From Candidatus Freyarchaeota archaeon (GTDB lineage Archaea; Asgardarchaeota; Jordiarchaeia; Jordiarchaeales; Jordiarchaeaceae): 55,708 nt of DNA. Location of the stretch: the NCBI GenBank assembly GCA_030587365.1, contig JAUQZE010000038.1, positions 1 to 55,708 on the forward strand, in the 5' to 3' direction. Under the pieces are notes generated by a model. It ran no database searches. It had not been told where the DNA came from and worked only from the letters and a program-made list of their open reading frames with translations. The position numbers were made by a program, and so were the translations under genes. Shown here one piece after another: positions 42,187-52,023 of this stretch. The first letter of the stretch is position 1. Every line of letters starts with the position of its first letter.

Positions 42187-44193
42187 TTGAAGGAAGACAC
42201 CACCAAAAGTCTTAGCGAACAGATTAAATCGTATTTTCCCTACGAGCCTTATCCCCAACAGGAGAAGTATATGAGGGATGTCGCGTCACTGGTTGAGAAG
42301 GGAGGAGTAGGATTTCTGGAAGCACCCACAGGCTTTGGTAAAACTATTGCAATACTCGCGGCTACCGTTGGTACGCCTTACCGTGTTTTTTACTATTCGA
42401 GAACCCACGCCCAGATGAGGCAGGTTGCTTACGAACTGGAAAAGATTAACGAGCTGGGACATAACGTAACTGGCGTGGTTAGAGGCTCCCGTGTCCAGCT
42501 CTGCCTCGACGAAAATCTGAGGCGTTCCAACGACTACCTTTACGCTAACGAAACCTGCCTATCCCGTATTAGAAGTTTTGATGACGATAAGAGCCTCGTA
42601 GAAATCGCCTTCTCCCGACCAGAGGTCAGCCTGACAAGCAACGAACGCTTACCCACAGGAATAGAACTATACTGTAAATCCGAAATGGGCGAAATAGAAA
42701 TCCCCTCAATCATTCCCAAGGACGCCCCCTTACTAGCAAATGTGGAGAACATGCTCCAGTACGGTTCGGAACATAAAATCTGCCCCTATTATCTTGCCAG
42801 ACTGCTTTCTCAGATGTACAAGGTGGTGATAGGAGCCTATAACTATCTATTTATTGACTCGAACTACCAGAACCAAATTGTGGTTTTGGATGAAGCACAC
42901 AACATGGAGGATTTCCTCAAGGAAACTGTTTCCTTCACCCTCTCGCGTCTCAACATTGAGCAAGCCTTGGATGAAATAAAAGAAGTTAAGCGTCCCTGGG
43001 CTTCGGACATAGAGGAGTTCCTAGCCTTCCTCCTCAGATTCTTCAACCACGCAGATCTCAAGGACGAGGAACTATTGACCAAGGAACTAATCCTTTCAGA
43101 GATGAACGAACACGGAGTAACAAAAGAGAGAATAAAAAACTTCCTAGAAAACTGGCCAGTTATACTGAACATACAGCGTGAATTAATAGCGGCACGTGGC
43201 AGAATAATCCTACTTGATAGGCTGCGGATCTACTGGGTATACAATTTCTTTGAAAACTTTTCCCAATCTAGCGAAGCGTTCTACGTCGGCGTGTGGAGCC
43301 TGAGATACAAGAACAATCCCCAACTGGAGTGGCTCTGCCTGGAGCCGAAAATAGCCTTCGACCAGATTTTAAATGAAAACCCCAGAACCGTCATACTAAC
43401 CAGCGGCACGCTTTCGCCCCTGAAGGGAACCGCGCAAAGGCTGGGATTAGAAGACCCCTTTCTCCAGAGTTATCCCACAATAATTCCTGAAGAAAATATT
43501 CTGATACTTGGTATAAGCCGAGGATTAAACAAAAAACCACTCACCACAAAGTTTGAGCTACGCAAGGACAAAGAAACCCTACTCGACTACGGAAGCACCA
43601 TAGTCGAACTAATAAAGAATGTCCCAAACGGAACCATAGTATTTTTCCCATCATACGAACTCATGAACGATATGCTCGACCTGTGGGAAAAACACGGAAT
43701 ACTGAACAGTATGCAAATGCCAGCCTTCTTCGAAACGCGGGGAAGCAAACCAGTTCTGGCAGACATGTACTCTAAAGAGGCTTCAAAAAACAAAGCAGCA
43801 CTCTTCGCCGTCATAAGAGGAAAACTCAGCGAAGGACAGAATTTCCCCGACGAAACAGGACGCGCAGCGATACTGGTTGGAATACCCTACCCAAATGTTA
43901 AGGACCCCCGGGTAAGGGCTCAGAGAGAGTATTATGAGAAAAGGCAAAAGGGAATGGGAAGCACATGGTACCTAGATCAAGCATTCAATGCAGTTAACCA
44001 AGCATTGGGAAGAGTTTGGAGGCACAAGAACGACTACGCCATCGGTATACTCCTCGACAGCAGGTACACATACCGCACAAATCAAAGCAGATTAGCATCA
44101 TGGCTCGCCCAAAGAACTATACCCATAAGCGCTCACTCACCATTCATAACCATAGAAAAAATGATACAAGAATTCTTCCAAGAACCAACCTAA
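42187..44193 (+). CDS. XPD/Rad3-family Fe-S DNA helicase
   Basis: 668 residues, TTG start. Superfamily 2 helicase with Walker A APTGFGKT (46-53), FYYSRTHAQMRQV (motif Ia), DEAH (235-238), a C-terminal motif III-like TSGTLSP, motif V SEGQNFPDETGRAAILVGIPYPN and motif VI QALGRVWRHKNDYA. Four Cys between motifs Ia and II (106, 124, 163, 199) are in the place of the XPD [4Fe-4S] cluster, with wider spacing than in Thermoplasma XPD. XPD unwinds DNA 5'-3' in repair. It stands alone and is divergent from arcC. Confidence 0.9.
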   Translation: MKEDTTKSLSEQIKSYFPYEPYPQQEKYMRDVASLVEKGGVGFLEAPTGFGKTIAILAATVGTPYRVFYYSRTHAQMRQVAYELEKINELGHNVTGVVRGSRVQLCLDENLRRSNDYLYANETCLSRIRSFDDDKSLVEIAFSRPEVSLTSNERLPTGIELYCKSEMGEIEIPSIIPKDAPLLANVENMLQYGSEHKICPYYLARLLSQMYKVVIGAYNYLFIDSNYQNQIVVLDEAHNMEDFLKETVSFTLSRLNIEQALDEIKEVKRPWASDIEEFLAFLLRFFNHADLKDEELLTKELILSEMNEHGVTKERIKNFLENWPVILNIQRELIAARGRIILLDRLRIYWVYNFFENFSQSSEAFYVGVWSLRYKNNPQLEWLCLEPKIAFDQILNENPRTVILTSGTLSPLKGTAQRLGLEDPFLQSYPTIIPEENILILGISRGLNKKPLTTKFELRKDKETLLDYGSTIVELIKNVPNGTIVFFPSYELMNDMLDLWEKHGILNSMQMPAFFETRGSKPVLADMYSKEASKNKAALFAVIRGKLSEGQNFPDETGRAAILVGIPYPNVKDPRVRAQREYYEKRQKGMGSTWYLDQAFNAVNQALGRVWRHKNDYAIGILLDSRYTYRTNQSRLASWLAQRTIPISAHSPFITIEKMIQEFFQEPT

Positions 44194-44351
44194 ATTAATT
44201 CTAATCTCAGAGTACTCAATTATTGGAAAACATTCAAATACTAGGTCATTGAGTTTTTAATACTTAAAAGTGTTTGATTCGCTCGGTATTCCAAACCCTG
44301 CGAAAACAAAATTCTTAATATGTTTTTACGCCCCTTTGATAGGGTGATAAA

Positions 44352-45806
44352 ATGTATACCATAGAAGATATAATAGAACCGTCAACCATAGCCATTGTAG
44401 GTAGCGCTAGGAGAAACGAGTTCTATTTCTTAAGGTCGCTTGTTGCTGGAGGTTTCAATGGAACAATTTACCCCATAAACCCTAACGTCCGCAGCGCTTA
44501 CGGCTTGAAGTTCTATAAGAGTTTGTCCGAAATCCCTGACAAAATCGATTTAGTAATCTGCGCCGTTAAGGCTGACCTTGTTCCAGATGTTGTGAGGGAG
44601 AGCGTGGAGAGAGAAGTAAAAGGAATGGTTATATTCTCATCGGGATTCAGCGACAGCGGAACAGAAGAGGGAAGAAGACTCGAGAAAGAAATAGTTGAAA
44701 TAGCAAAGAATGGAGGATTAAGAATTATCGGCCCCAACTGTATGGGAATTTACTACCCTGAACGTGGCCTATCATTCCGAACAGACTTTAGACGCAAAAA
44801 GGGACCGGTAGGCTTTGTAAGCCAGAGCGGAGGCCATGCCATAAGCTTCGTCCTAGCTGGGAACGACACAGGCTTATTTTACAGTAAGGTTTTCAGCTTT
44901 GGCAACGCTGTTGATGTCACCGCCTCTGAGCTAATAGAGTTTCTAAATAGGGACGAGAAAACCAACATAATCGCGGTTTACGTTGAGGGAGTAAGGGACG
45001 GAGCTAGATTCATGAAAGCAATTAGGGAGGCTGCGCTTAGGAAGCCTGTAATCATCTGGAAGGGCGGAGTGACTGATGCGGGAGGCAGAGCCGCCGCTTC
45101 GCACACTGGTTCAATCGCTGGGTCGCCGAGAATTATGGAAGCCGTTTTCACTCAAACAAACGTTGTTCCGGTGGAGAGCTTCGAAGAGCTACTAGACACC
45201 TCTCTCGCCTTTGCTTACTGCCCTCCCGTTTACGAAAACCGTGTAGGTCTCATAAGCATTAGTGGAGGTTCAGGTGTCACAAATTCCGACTACTGTGTAA
45301 AAACCGGTCTAAGGATACCCCAGCTATCCGAGGAAACGAGAGATAAGTTTAGCCACATGAATTTGGGCGCCGGAACCAGTGTAAAGAATCCAGTTGACCT
45401 GGCTGCCTCCTACCTTAACCCTAAGGTTGTGACAGCAATCGTGGAGACCCTAGGCGGCGAATCCTATATTGACTCAATTATATTCGAGGTGCAGGTACAC
45501 TACCCCTCATTTTTCGCTAGATTTGTTGACACCCCCGAACTAGCAGCCATGGTCTACAAGACAATAACAGACTGCTGCAAAAAGGTTGTTGAGGAAAACA
45601 GGAAACCGGTCTTAATCGCCATCCCCCCTATAGGCTACCATGAGGCTAGAAGCGTGGCAAGGGACATGTTTATGGAAGCAAACCTACCTGTCTTCCCCAG
45701 CGTGGACCGAGCAGCAAAAGCACTGGCCAACATGTCCAAGTACTACAGAAAAAGTCAGAAACTACGCGAAATCGAAAAACAAGGATTGCAACAAGCAACG
45801 ATATAA
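44352..45806 (+). CDS. ADP-forming acyl-CoA synthetase, alpha subunit-like
   Basis: 484 residues. Domain 1 is a CoA-binding Rossmann fold (STIAIVGSARRNEFYFLRSL, GTIYPINPNVRSAYGLK, IIGPNCMGIYYPERGL). Domain 2 is succinyl-CoA ligase-like (GFVSQSGGHAISFV, FGNAVDVTASELIEFL). Domain 3 holds the likely phospho-His in AAASHTGSIAGSPRIMEAVF (about 254). It matches the alpha part (domains 1-2-5) of archaeal acetyl-CoA synthetase (ADP-forming), which makes ATP from acyl-CoA. The beta subunit (ATP-grasp) is not next to it, so it must lie elsewhere. It has an ATG start with upstream GGTGATAAA. Confidence 0.88.
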   Translation: MYTIEDIIEPSTIAIVGSARRNEFYFLRSLVAGGFNGTIYPINPNVRSAYGLKFYKSLSEIPDKIDLVICAVKADLVPDVVRESVEREVKGMVIFSSGFSDSGTEEGRRLEKEIVEIAKNGGLRIIGPNCMGIYYPERGLSFRTDFRRKKGPVGFVSQSGGHAISFVLAGNDTGLFYSKVFSFGNAVDVTASELIEFLNRDEKTNIIAVYVEGVRDGARFMKAIREAALRKPVIIWKGGVTDAGGRAAASHTGSIAGSPRIMEAVFTQTNVVPVESFEELLDTSLAFAYCPPVYENRVGLISISGGSGVTNSDYCVKTGLRIPQLSEETRDKFSHMNLGAGTSVKNPVDLAASYLNPKVVTAIVETLGGESYIDSIIFEVQVHYPSFFARFVDTPELAAMVYKTITDCCKKVVEENRKPVLIAIPPIGYHEARSVARDMFMEANLPVFPSVDRAAKALANMSKYYRKSQKLREIEKQGLQQATI

Positions 45807-45976
45807 CAATAATCAGATCCGAGTCGCAAATACATGTTTGTCTTTGACTCAGTAAGTCTATTTAAGACGAAACCTCTTATCAGCATCTCTCCCATCTTTA
45901 TTTTAATACCATTTACGAATGTTTTGGCAAATCTAGAAAAATATTGTTACAAAAAAGGGGGGGGAATGAAAGAGTA

Positions 45977-46858
45977 TTATTTAGACGTACTGGTGGCTGG
46001 GAAAATCCTTGTCCAGAGAGCAGATACCACGAGCAGAAGTCCGAAGCCCGCTAGCGAAAGTATGGTGGAGAATTCAAAACCACTGAGAACTGCGTTAGTC
46101 ATGCCGGCAGGCATAGGAAAAATCAAGGCCATTAGTAGCGGATTCCAAAAAGAGGCTAACTGCGTAGAGTAAATTATAACCACGAGAACGAGGAGACTAA
46201 AGACCGCCCCACCGACTATGCTCAGAGTGCCCGCAGCCGTAGCGGAGTCTCTCCATTTAACCAAACCTCTTATACGTATGCTCGCCACGCCCAGTATGAT
46301 TAGTACCACGCCTAGAACTGCTAGTCCCATCCAAGTATACAGGAGTTCGGGAATACGTATCGGTGTAAATATCGTCGAACCATATACCCTCAAAAAGTTA
46401 TATATAATTGTGGTCTGGGATAATTCTCCCATAAGGATTAGAATCCCGGCAATTAATGTTCCAACTAGGCTGCACGCTAAGTATAGCGACCTTTCAGCAC
46501 CTCTCTTCTGGATGACCGTAGCACCGAAAGCCGAAAATTGGGACCCCCCATAGCTCCGAAAACCTAGACCGACCATAGCGCCGAAGACTATTAAGAGTCC
46601 CACAAATATAATTGACGTGATAACAGGCAGATTAAATGAAGTGGGGTAGGGCACTATTAGGCTGACGACGATGCCGTTATAGACGGATTGGCCAAGGACA
46701 GGGATAGGAATACCAGCTATAAAGTTTACAATGCTTGCATAGTTCATCAGATCAGACATGAAAATTATGAGAGTCGCTATCCATGCGAAACCTGCAACCG
46801 ATGTTATGATTCCAAGCACCCCTCCGGTTCTACCCTTTGTACTTGTTTCCTTAGTCAT
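45977..46858 (-). CDS. Multi-pass membrane protein, unknown
   Basis: 293 residues with six to seven membrane helices (for example GVLGIITSVAGFAWIATLIIF, VITSIIFVGLLIVFGAMVGLG, LYLACSLVGTLIAGILILMG, GLAVLGVVLIILGVASI, GTLSIVGGAVFSLLVLVVII, LAGFGLLLVVSALW). The N-terminus is short and polar (MTKETSTKGRTGG) and cytosolic. It carries no recognised motif. It lies directly beyond a truncated copy of the beta-propeller gene, on the same strand. I cannot assign a role. Confidence 0.65.
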   Translation of the reverse strand: MTKETSTKGRTGGVLGIITSVAGFAWIATLIIFMSDLMNYASIVNFIAGIPIPVLGQSVYNGIVVSLIVPYPTSFNLPVITSIIFVGLLIVFGAMVGLGFRSYGGSQFSAFGATVIQKRGAERSLYLACSLVGTLIAGILILMGELSQTTIIYNFLRVYGSTIFTPIRIPELLYTWMGLAVLGVVLIILGVASIRIRGLVKWRDSATAAGTLSIVGGAVFSLLVLVVIIYSTQLASFWNPLLMALIFPMPAGMTNAVLSGFEFSTILSLAGFGLLLVVSALWTRIFPATSTSK

Positions 46859-46877
46859 TTTAAACCCTCTTACCCAT

Positions 46878-47039
46878 TCAGTATTCTAATCTCCATTGGA
46901 GTTCAGAGCAATCACATGAGAGCATAATATTCCATGTTACGGGGATTGATAAAGTATTCTGCATTGCTGGAATTGAGAAAGCCGCCATTAACAAAATGCA
47001 TGTGAATACGGTTAACAGTTTCCACTTCATCCAATACAT
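46878..47039 (-). pseudogene. Truncated 5' copy of the secreted beta-propeller gene
   Basis: 53 codons beginning MYWMKWKLLTVFTCILLMAA and continuing FSIPAMQNTLSIPV, clearly the signal-anchor of the genes at 47349 and 50422 (KLLTLFTCVLLLAAFSIP). Homology stops after about 33 residues and the frame ends soon. The flanking 47045-47340 also matches the region downstream of the other copies, so this is the remnant of a third tandem unit. Confidence 0.75.
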
Positions 47040-47348
47040 CCTCCATAATGAATCATATTCTAATTGGAAGAACCAAACACCCTAAAATATTAGACCAGCG
47101 AACTTTGATAAAAGCCTTATTACAGAGGCAACCTTATTAAATTAAATGAAGACCTTGATTCTTTTCACATGTTTTATTGGCTTTTCCAAATTTATCGGTC
47201 AAAACTTGAAAAAGTCTATAATAAAAAAAGAGGGGGTGAAAAGAATTATTTACACGAGCTTGGAACTAGGAAAATGTGTCCAGAGAAATGACGATAGCTA
47301 GCTGTACTTGATATTCTCCGTGAATATACCGTGTTCTAATCTCTCCGA

Positions 47349-48875
47349 TCACTTGCCCCCATATATTTTGACTAGCAGCAAGGTTACAGCCACTGCTGCA
47401 ACAGCAGCAACCCCGACTCCAGCCAAGATGTAGGTGTTTGTCCTCTGTGCCGCTGAACTCTGGAATTGTAGAAGAGTCATGAAGAGGAATAGGAACACTA
47501 AGCCTGGCGATATGGGAATGGGGTCAGCGCTCCCCTTCAAAAGAAAAGTTGAAAAGTCCATAGTATAATAATAATCAACCCAAGTGTAAGTATACTGGTA
47601 ACCAACAACATATACGCTCTCGTTATCATTCGCTGGTGCTAAATCAGAGGGCGTCATTTGGCTGTTGGGAGATAGAAGTGCTCCAGTAACCGTTCCTCTA
47701 GAGTCTAATTCAACCATAAATATGTAGTAAGTACCCATAAACACTGGAAGTATATTTGCCACAGCGTATAGCTTGCTTTCATTGTGGGACAAAGACAAAG
47801 AAGACCCTAAACCGTAAGCTGAAATCCATGAAGGGAACATGTAGATAGTAGAGCTCAAAGGTAATTCGTCAATAATTTCACCATTTGAAGCATTAACAGT
47901 AATTAGATTCGCATAAGGACATGGAATCGCTGGATTATAATAGGGCATCATCCAAGAATAAGGCAAAGTGTCTTCTAGTGCATAAATCTTTTCTCCATCT
48001 CCAGAAATGTCAATTCCAGTAAATTTACATCCTGCACCGGAAGTCACATTCCATAACTGAGAACCGGTAGAAGTGTCAAGTGCCACGAGTTTCATGGCGG
48101 TTGTCCCATTAACAACCGAGTAGTAACCCGATACATACAATTTGTCACCACTAGGCGATAAAGCTAAATCGTTTGCATGGCTAATGTCATAGGTACCATT
48201 CAAAAATATCGTGTAAGGCCAACCGGGTTTAATTGCACCAGTAGAGGCATCTATTGCAGCAACGTAGAACTCGGTTGGGTACGTATAATATAGATTTGCA
48301 TTACTTCCAGCTATGTAGACCGTGTTACTGTCTGGTGAAACCTTAACCGAGTAAAATTGGTAATCCTCTCCTCCGCTGAGTGTGTAAGTCCAGATGTAAT
48401 CTCCGTCTGAGGCGTCAAATTTGACCAAAGTGGGCTCGTCATTGCTATTTATCACTCCTACGGCGTAGACTGAGCTTTCGTCAGGAGATAAGGCAATTCT
48501 ATTAAAAATTCTTTCAAAAAGAGATCCCGTAAGGTCTAGGGTGGTATTCCATATTGGATCTCCTAGATTATTGAACTTCCAAAGTGTAGGCTTGGCTTGA
48601 AAAGTGGTGGCGTTGGTAATATTGGCTCCTCCAACGAAGATGTAGCTTTCATTTGCTGTTACTGCAATAGAACTTCCCATAGCGTTATTGATGTTTACTT
48701 GCCATTCTATGGAGTCTTTAGGTGCGGTTGTAGCAATTTGTGAGAGTATTGTATTCGGCATCACAGGGATTGACATGTTGTTTTGCATTAGCGGGATTGA
48801 GAAAGCTGCTAGTAACAAAACACAGGTAAATAGGGTTAATAGTTTCAATTTCACCTGATCCATCCTCCAAAGCAA
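47349..48875 (-). CDS. Secreted/membrane-anchored beta-propeller protein, copy 1
   Basis: 508 residues. An N-terminal signal peptide or anchor (LKLLTLFTCVLLLAAFSIP, about 10-28) is followed by repeated blades of the PQQ/SBBP type: W.....LGDPIWNTTLDL, AVGVINSNDEPTLVKFDAS and YVAAIDASTGAIKPGWPYTIF, each with LSPSGDKLYVSG-like strands. A C-terminal helix (YILAGVGVAAVAAVAVTLLLV) with a short KIYGGK tail anchors it to the membrane. It should face outside the cell. Many N-x-S/T sites fit surface glycosylation. Ligand unknown; the paralogue at 50422 is about 75 percent identical by eye. Confidence 0.78.
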   Translation of the reverse strand: MLWRMDQVKLKLLTLFTCVLLLAAFSIPLMQNNMSIPVMPNTILSQIATTAPKDSIEWQVNINNAMGSSIAVTANESYIFVGGANITNATTFQAKPTLWKFNNLGDPIWNTTLDLTGSLFERIFNRIALSPDESSVYAVGVINSNDEPTLVKFDASDGDYIWTYTLSGGEDYQFYSVKVSPDSNTVYIAGSNANLYYTYPTEFYVAAIDASTGAIKPGWPYTIFLNGTYDISHANDLALSPSGDKLYVSGYYSVVNGTTAMKLVALDTSTGSQLWNVTSGAGCKFTGIDISGDGEKIYALEDTLPYSWMMPYYNPAIPCPYANLITVNASNGEIIDELPLSSTIYMFPSWISAYGLGSSLSLSHNESKLYAVANILPVFMGTYYIFMVELDSRGTVTGALLSPNSQMTPSDLAPANDNESVYVVGYQYTYTWVDYYYTMDFSTFLLKGSADPIPISPGLVFLFLFMTLLQFQSSAAQRTNTYILAGVGVAAVAAVAVTLLLVKIYGGK

Positions 48876-48954
48876 TTTTTTATTTGGAAGAAAAACTCCC
48901 TAATTTAGGGCGAGTAACCTATTATAAAAATTTTATGGTAACTGCTAGGTCTTG

Positions 48955-50154
48955 TGTAGTAACAAAATTAAGTAGACTCGGACGTTTCCTAATTGATTAA
49001 AAGGTGACTAAAATGAAACAATCCGAGTCTACAAGTAGTAATCGTAACCCGTCCTTTTTGCTTTTTCGGAAGCGTCTTGAGGAACTCACCCCCCAAGACC
49101 TTGAAGGGCTGTCGGAGTACGCCCGAAGAAACCTGGAGATCATACGCTGCTGGCACCTCAACCCCCTTGAGGACATCCTCAGAGCGTACCAGATATCGAA
49201 GAGCTGGTTCTTCAGGCTGATAAAGAAATTCACCCAAGGAGGAGCCGCGGCGCTGGAGGATAGAAGAGGAAGACCAAGCACGGCCAGGAAAGACGGCGGC
49301 GGCATCGTAGGCCAGCCGGTGCAGGAGCTGATAATCAAACTCAAGAAGGGAGACCCCCAACTAGGCTCAAGGAGAATAGAGGACCTAATCGGCTCCGAGT
49401 GCCTCTTCAGCCACATGACCATCCACCGCCTTCTTAAGAGGGAGGGCCTCGTGGAACTCCCCCCTACAGGCGCCGCACCCCCTTCAAAATGGTGCGAAAA
49501 AGTGAGCCCAACGCCTGCTGGGACATCGATTTCTGCGAGTTTTACAGCGAAAATCTACACGAAACTGTCTACCGGATAGAGATCGTCGACGACTGCACCA
49601 ACGCCCGGCTCTCCACAACCCTCGCCCTCGAGGAAAGCTCCGAGGCCGCTACCAAAGCCGTCCGCCAGGCGATAAAGTGCTTCGGCGTCCCGGAGGAAAT
49701 CCACTCGGATAACGGTTTGCAGTTCCGGGCCGCCCGAGCGGACCGCCCCTCCGAACAATTCGCCCGGCTGGCGGAGGAGTTCGGGATAGCGTTCAGCTAC
49801 TCCACGGAGGGCCGCCCCAACGAGAACGGTAAGGCGGAGCACGCCTGCCGAGACTTCAAGGTAGAGTTCCTGAGCGACGACCAGCTCTTCGCCCTGGTCT
49901 CCGAGGACCCCCTGCACCAGGGGCAGCACCTCCTCTCGTTGTACAACATTTTCCACAACTGGCTTCCAAGTCAGGGGCACCACCTCTACGGCGCCAGCCC
50001 AGCTCAGCTTCACCCTCGGGCCTCCGTCACGAAGCAGGAGGCGTTGGAGGCTTTTGAGGAACTTTACCTGAAGCCCAAAGGAATGTCTTTTAATACAAGT
50101 GATTGGCAAATATTACAAGGAAACATCTAGTCCACTTATTTATGTTACAGCACA
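48955..50154 (+). mobile_element. IS481/IS3-superfamily insertion sequence, 1.2 kb
   Basis: The ends are inverted: TGTAGTAACAAAATTAAG on the left and, as complement on the right, TGTGCTGTAACATAAATAAG, both beginning TG and followed by GT(A/G)GACT-like sequence. The 17-bp GTAACTGCTAGGTCTTG flanks both sides (48938-48954 and 50155-50171) as a target duplication. The inside is much richer in GC than the flanks, so it came from another genome. It sits upstream of the propeller gene at 47349 without touching its start. Confidence 0.88.
49004..50130 (+). pseudogene. IS481-like DDE transposase split by a frameshift at C6
   Basis: The first frame (49013 or 49004 to 49579) has an N-terminal HTH: LNPLEDILRAYQISKSWFFRLIKKF and a second one LIGSECLFSHMTIHRLLKREGL. 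The second frame (to 50130) holds the integrase core: WDIDFCEFY (first Asp), IHSDNGLQF (second Asp) and PNENGKAEHACRDF (Glu). They join if one C is added to CCCCCC at 49459-49464, which gives ELPPYRRRTPFKMVRK, a typical linker for this family. Either the copy is broken, the assembly has an error, or a programmed -1 slip at C6 makes the full enzyme. Confidence 0.82.
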
Positions 50155-50421
50155 GTAACTGCTAGGTCTTGTAAACCTTGATAAAAGCCTTATTACAGAG
50201 GCAAGCCCTATCGAAATTGAAAGCTTCTCTTTTTTCTTATCATATATTTTATTGGTGTTTATAAATTTATTAGTCCGAACTTTAGAAAAAGACTATAAAA
50301 AGAAAAGGGGGTGAAAGAATATTATTTACGCGAGTTTGGAACTTAATCGTGCCCGGAGAATTGGTGATAGCTAGCTGTACCTGATTTTTCCTGTGGGTAT
50401 GTCGTGTTTTAATCTCTCTGA

Positions 50422-51957
50422 TCATTTGCCTCCCAGTTTTTTGACTAACAGCAAGCTTACAGCCACTACTGCAACAACAGCAACCCCGACTCCAGCCAAG
50501 ATGTAGGTGTTTGTCCTCTGCGCTGCTGAACTCTGGAATTGTAGAAGATTCATGAAGAGGAATAGGAACACTAAGACTGGCGATATAGGAATGGGGTCAG
50601 CGCTCCCCTTCAAAAGAAACATTGAAAAGTCGAGAGTATAATAATAACCAGACAAAATAATATTAAACTGGTAACCAACAACATATACGCTCTCGTCATC
50701 ATTCGCTGGTGCTAAATCAGAGGGCATCATTTGGCTGTTAGGAGATAGAAGTGCTCCAGTAACCGTTCCTGAAGAGTCTAATTCAACCATAAGTGTGGAG
50801 TAAGACCACATAAACACTGGAAGCACATTTGCCAAAGCGTATAGCTTGCTTTCATTAAATGATAAAGACAAAGAAGAACCTGAAGCTGACCACAATGCAA
50901 ACGTTGTGAGCAAAGAGGGATTATTGCTTAAAGGCAATTTGTCTATAATTTCACCATCTGAAGCATTAATGGTAATTAGATTCGTATATTGTCCTGGATA
51001 CATTGGGATATAAAAGAACATTGGATACATTGGAGTGTCTTCTAGTGCATAAATCTTTTCTCCATCTCTAGAAATGTCAATTCCAGTAAATTTACCTACT
51101 GCACCGGAAGTCACATTCCATAAATGAGAACTGTCTGAAGTGCTAAGTGCCACAAGTTTCACTGCCTTTGTCTCATTAAAAACCGAGTAGTAACCCGAAA
51201 CGTACAATTTATCACCAGTAGGCGATAAAGCTAGATCGTTCGCTAAACTAATGTCATAAGTACCATTCAAAAATATCGTGTATGGCCAACCGGTTTTAAG
51301 TGTACCGTCATCGGCATTTATCGCAGCAACGTAGAACATGCTTGGGTAAAGATATAGACTACTATTACTGCGTGCTCCAGCTATGTAGACAGTGGTACTG
51401 TCTGGTGAAACCTTAACAGAGTAAAAGCGGTCATAGTTTCCTCCTTTGAGTGTGTAGTTCCAGATGTAACTTCCGTATGAGGCGCCAAATTTCACCAAAA
51501 TGGGTTCATAGTAGTAGCTAGTGCGTGGTACCGTCCCTACAGCGTAAACTGAGTTATTATCAGGAGATATGACAACATCAGTGAAACCGGAGCCATAAAA
51601 TATATTTCCCGTAACGTCTAGGGTGGTATTCCATTCTTGCTCTCTTAGATTATTGAACTTCCAAAGTATGGGTTTGAAATCTCCATTGGTGGCGTTGGTG
51701 ATATTGGCTCCTCCAACGAAGAAGTAGCTTTCATTTGCTGTTACTGCAATAGAACTTCCCATAGCGTTATTGATGTTTACTTGCCATTCTATAGAGCCTT
51801 TAGGTGCGGTTGTAGCAATTTGTGAGAGTATTGTATTCGGCATTGCAGGGATTGATACGCTGTGTTGCATCACGGGGATTGAGAAAGCTGCTAGTAGCAA
51901 AACACATGTAAATATGGTTAATAGTTTCAATTTCACCTGATCCATCCTCCAAAGCAA
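50422..51957 (-). CDS. Secreted/membrane-anchored beta-propeller protein, copy 2
   Basis: 511 residues, the same build as the gene at 47349: N-terminal anchor (LKLLTIFTCVLLLAAFSIP), blades with SGYYSVFNETKAVKLVALSTS and LSPTGDKLYVSGYYSVF, a C-terminal helix (YILAGVGVAVVAVVAVSLLLV) and KKLGGK tail. Ends and signal are nearly identical to copy 1 while the middle blades differ more, which suggests diversifying change in exposed parts. Its upstream region matches that of copy 1 up to the point where each received an insertion (MITE here, IS there). Confidence 0.78.
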   Translation of the reverse strand: MLWRMDQVKLKLLTIFTCVLLLAAFSIPVMQHSVSIPAMPNTILSQIATTAPKGSIEWQVNINNAMGSSIAVTANESYFFVGGANITNATNGDFKPILWKFNNLREQEWNTTLDVTGNIFYGSGFTDVVISPDNNSVYAVGTVPRTSYYYEPILVKFGASYGSYIWNYTLKGGNYDRFYSVKVSPDSTTVYIAGARSNSSLYLYPSMFYVAAINADDGTLKTGWPYTIFLNGTYDISLANDLALSPTGDKLYVSGYYSVFNETKAVKLVALSTSDSSHLWNVTSGAVGKFTGIDISRDGEKIYALEDTPMYPMFFYIPMYPGQYTNLITINASDGEIIDKLPLSNNPSLLTTFALWSASGSSLSLSFNESKLYALANVLPVFMWSYSTLMVELDSSGTVTGALLSPNSQMMPSDLAPANDDESVYVVGYQFNIILSGYYYTLDFSMFLLKGSADPIPISPVLVFLFLFMNLLQFQSSAAQRTNTYILAGVGVAVVAVVAVSLLLVKKLGGK

Positions 51958-52023
51958 TTTTTTATTTGGAAGAAATACGCCCTAAGTTGTAACCATTAAC
52001 TTATTATAAAAATTTTATGGTAA

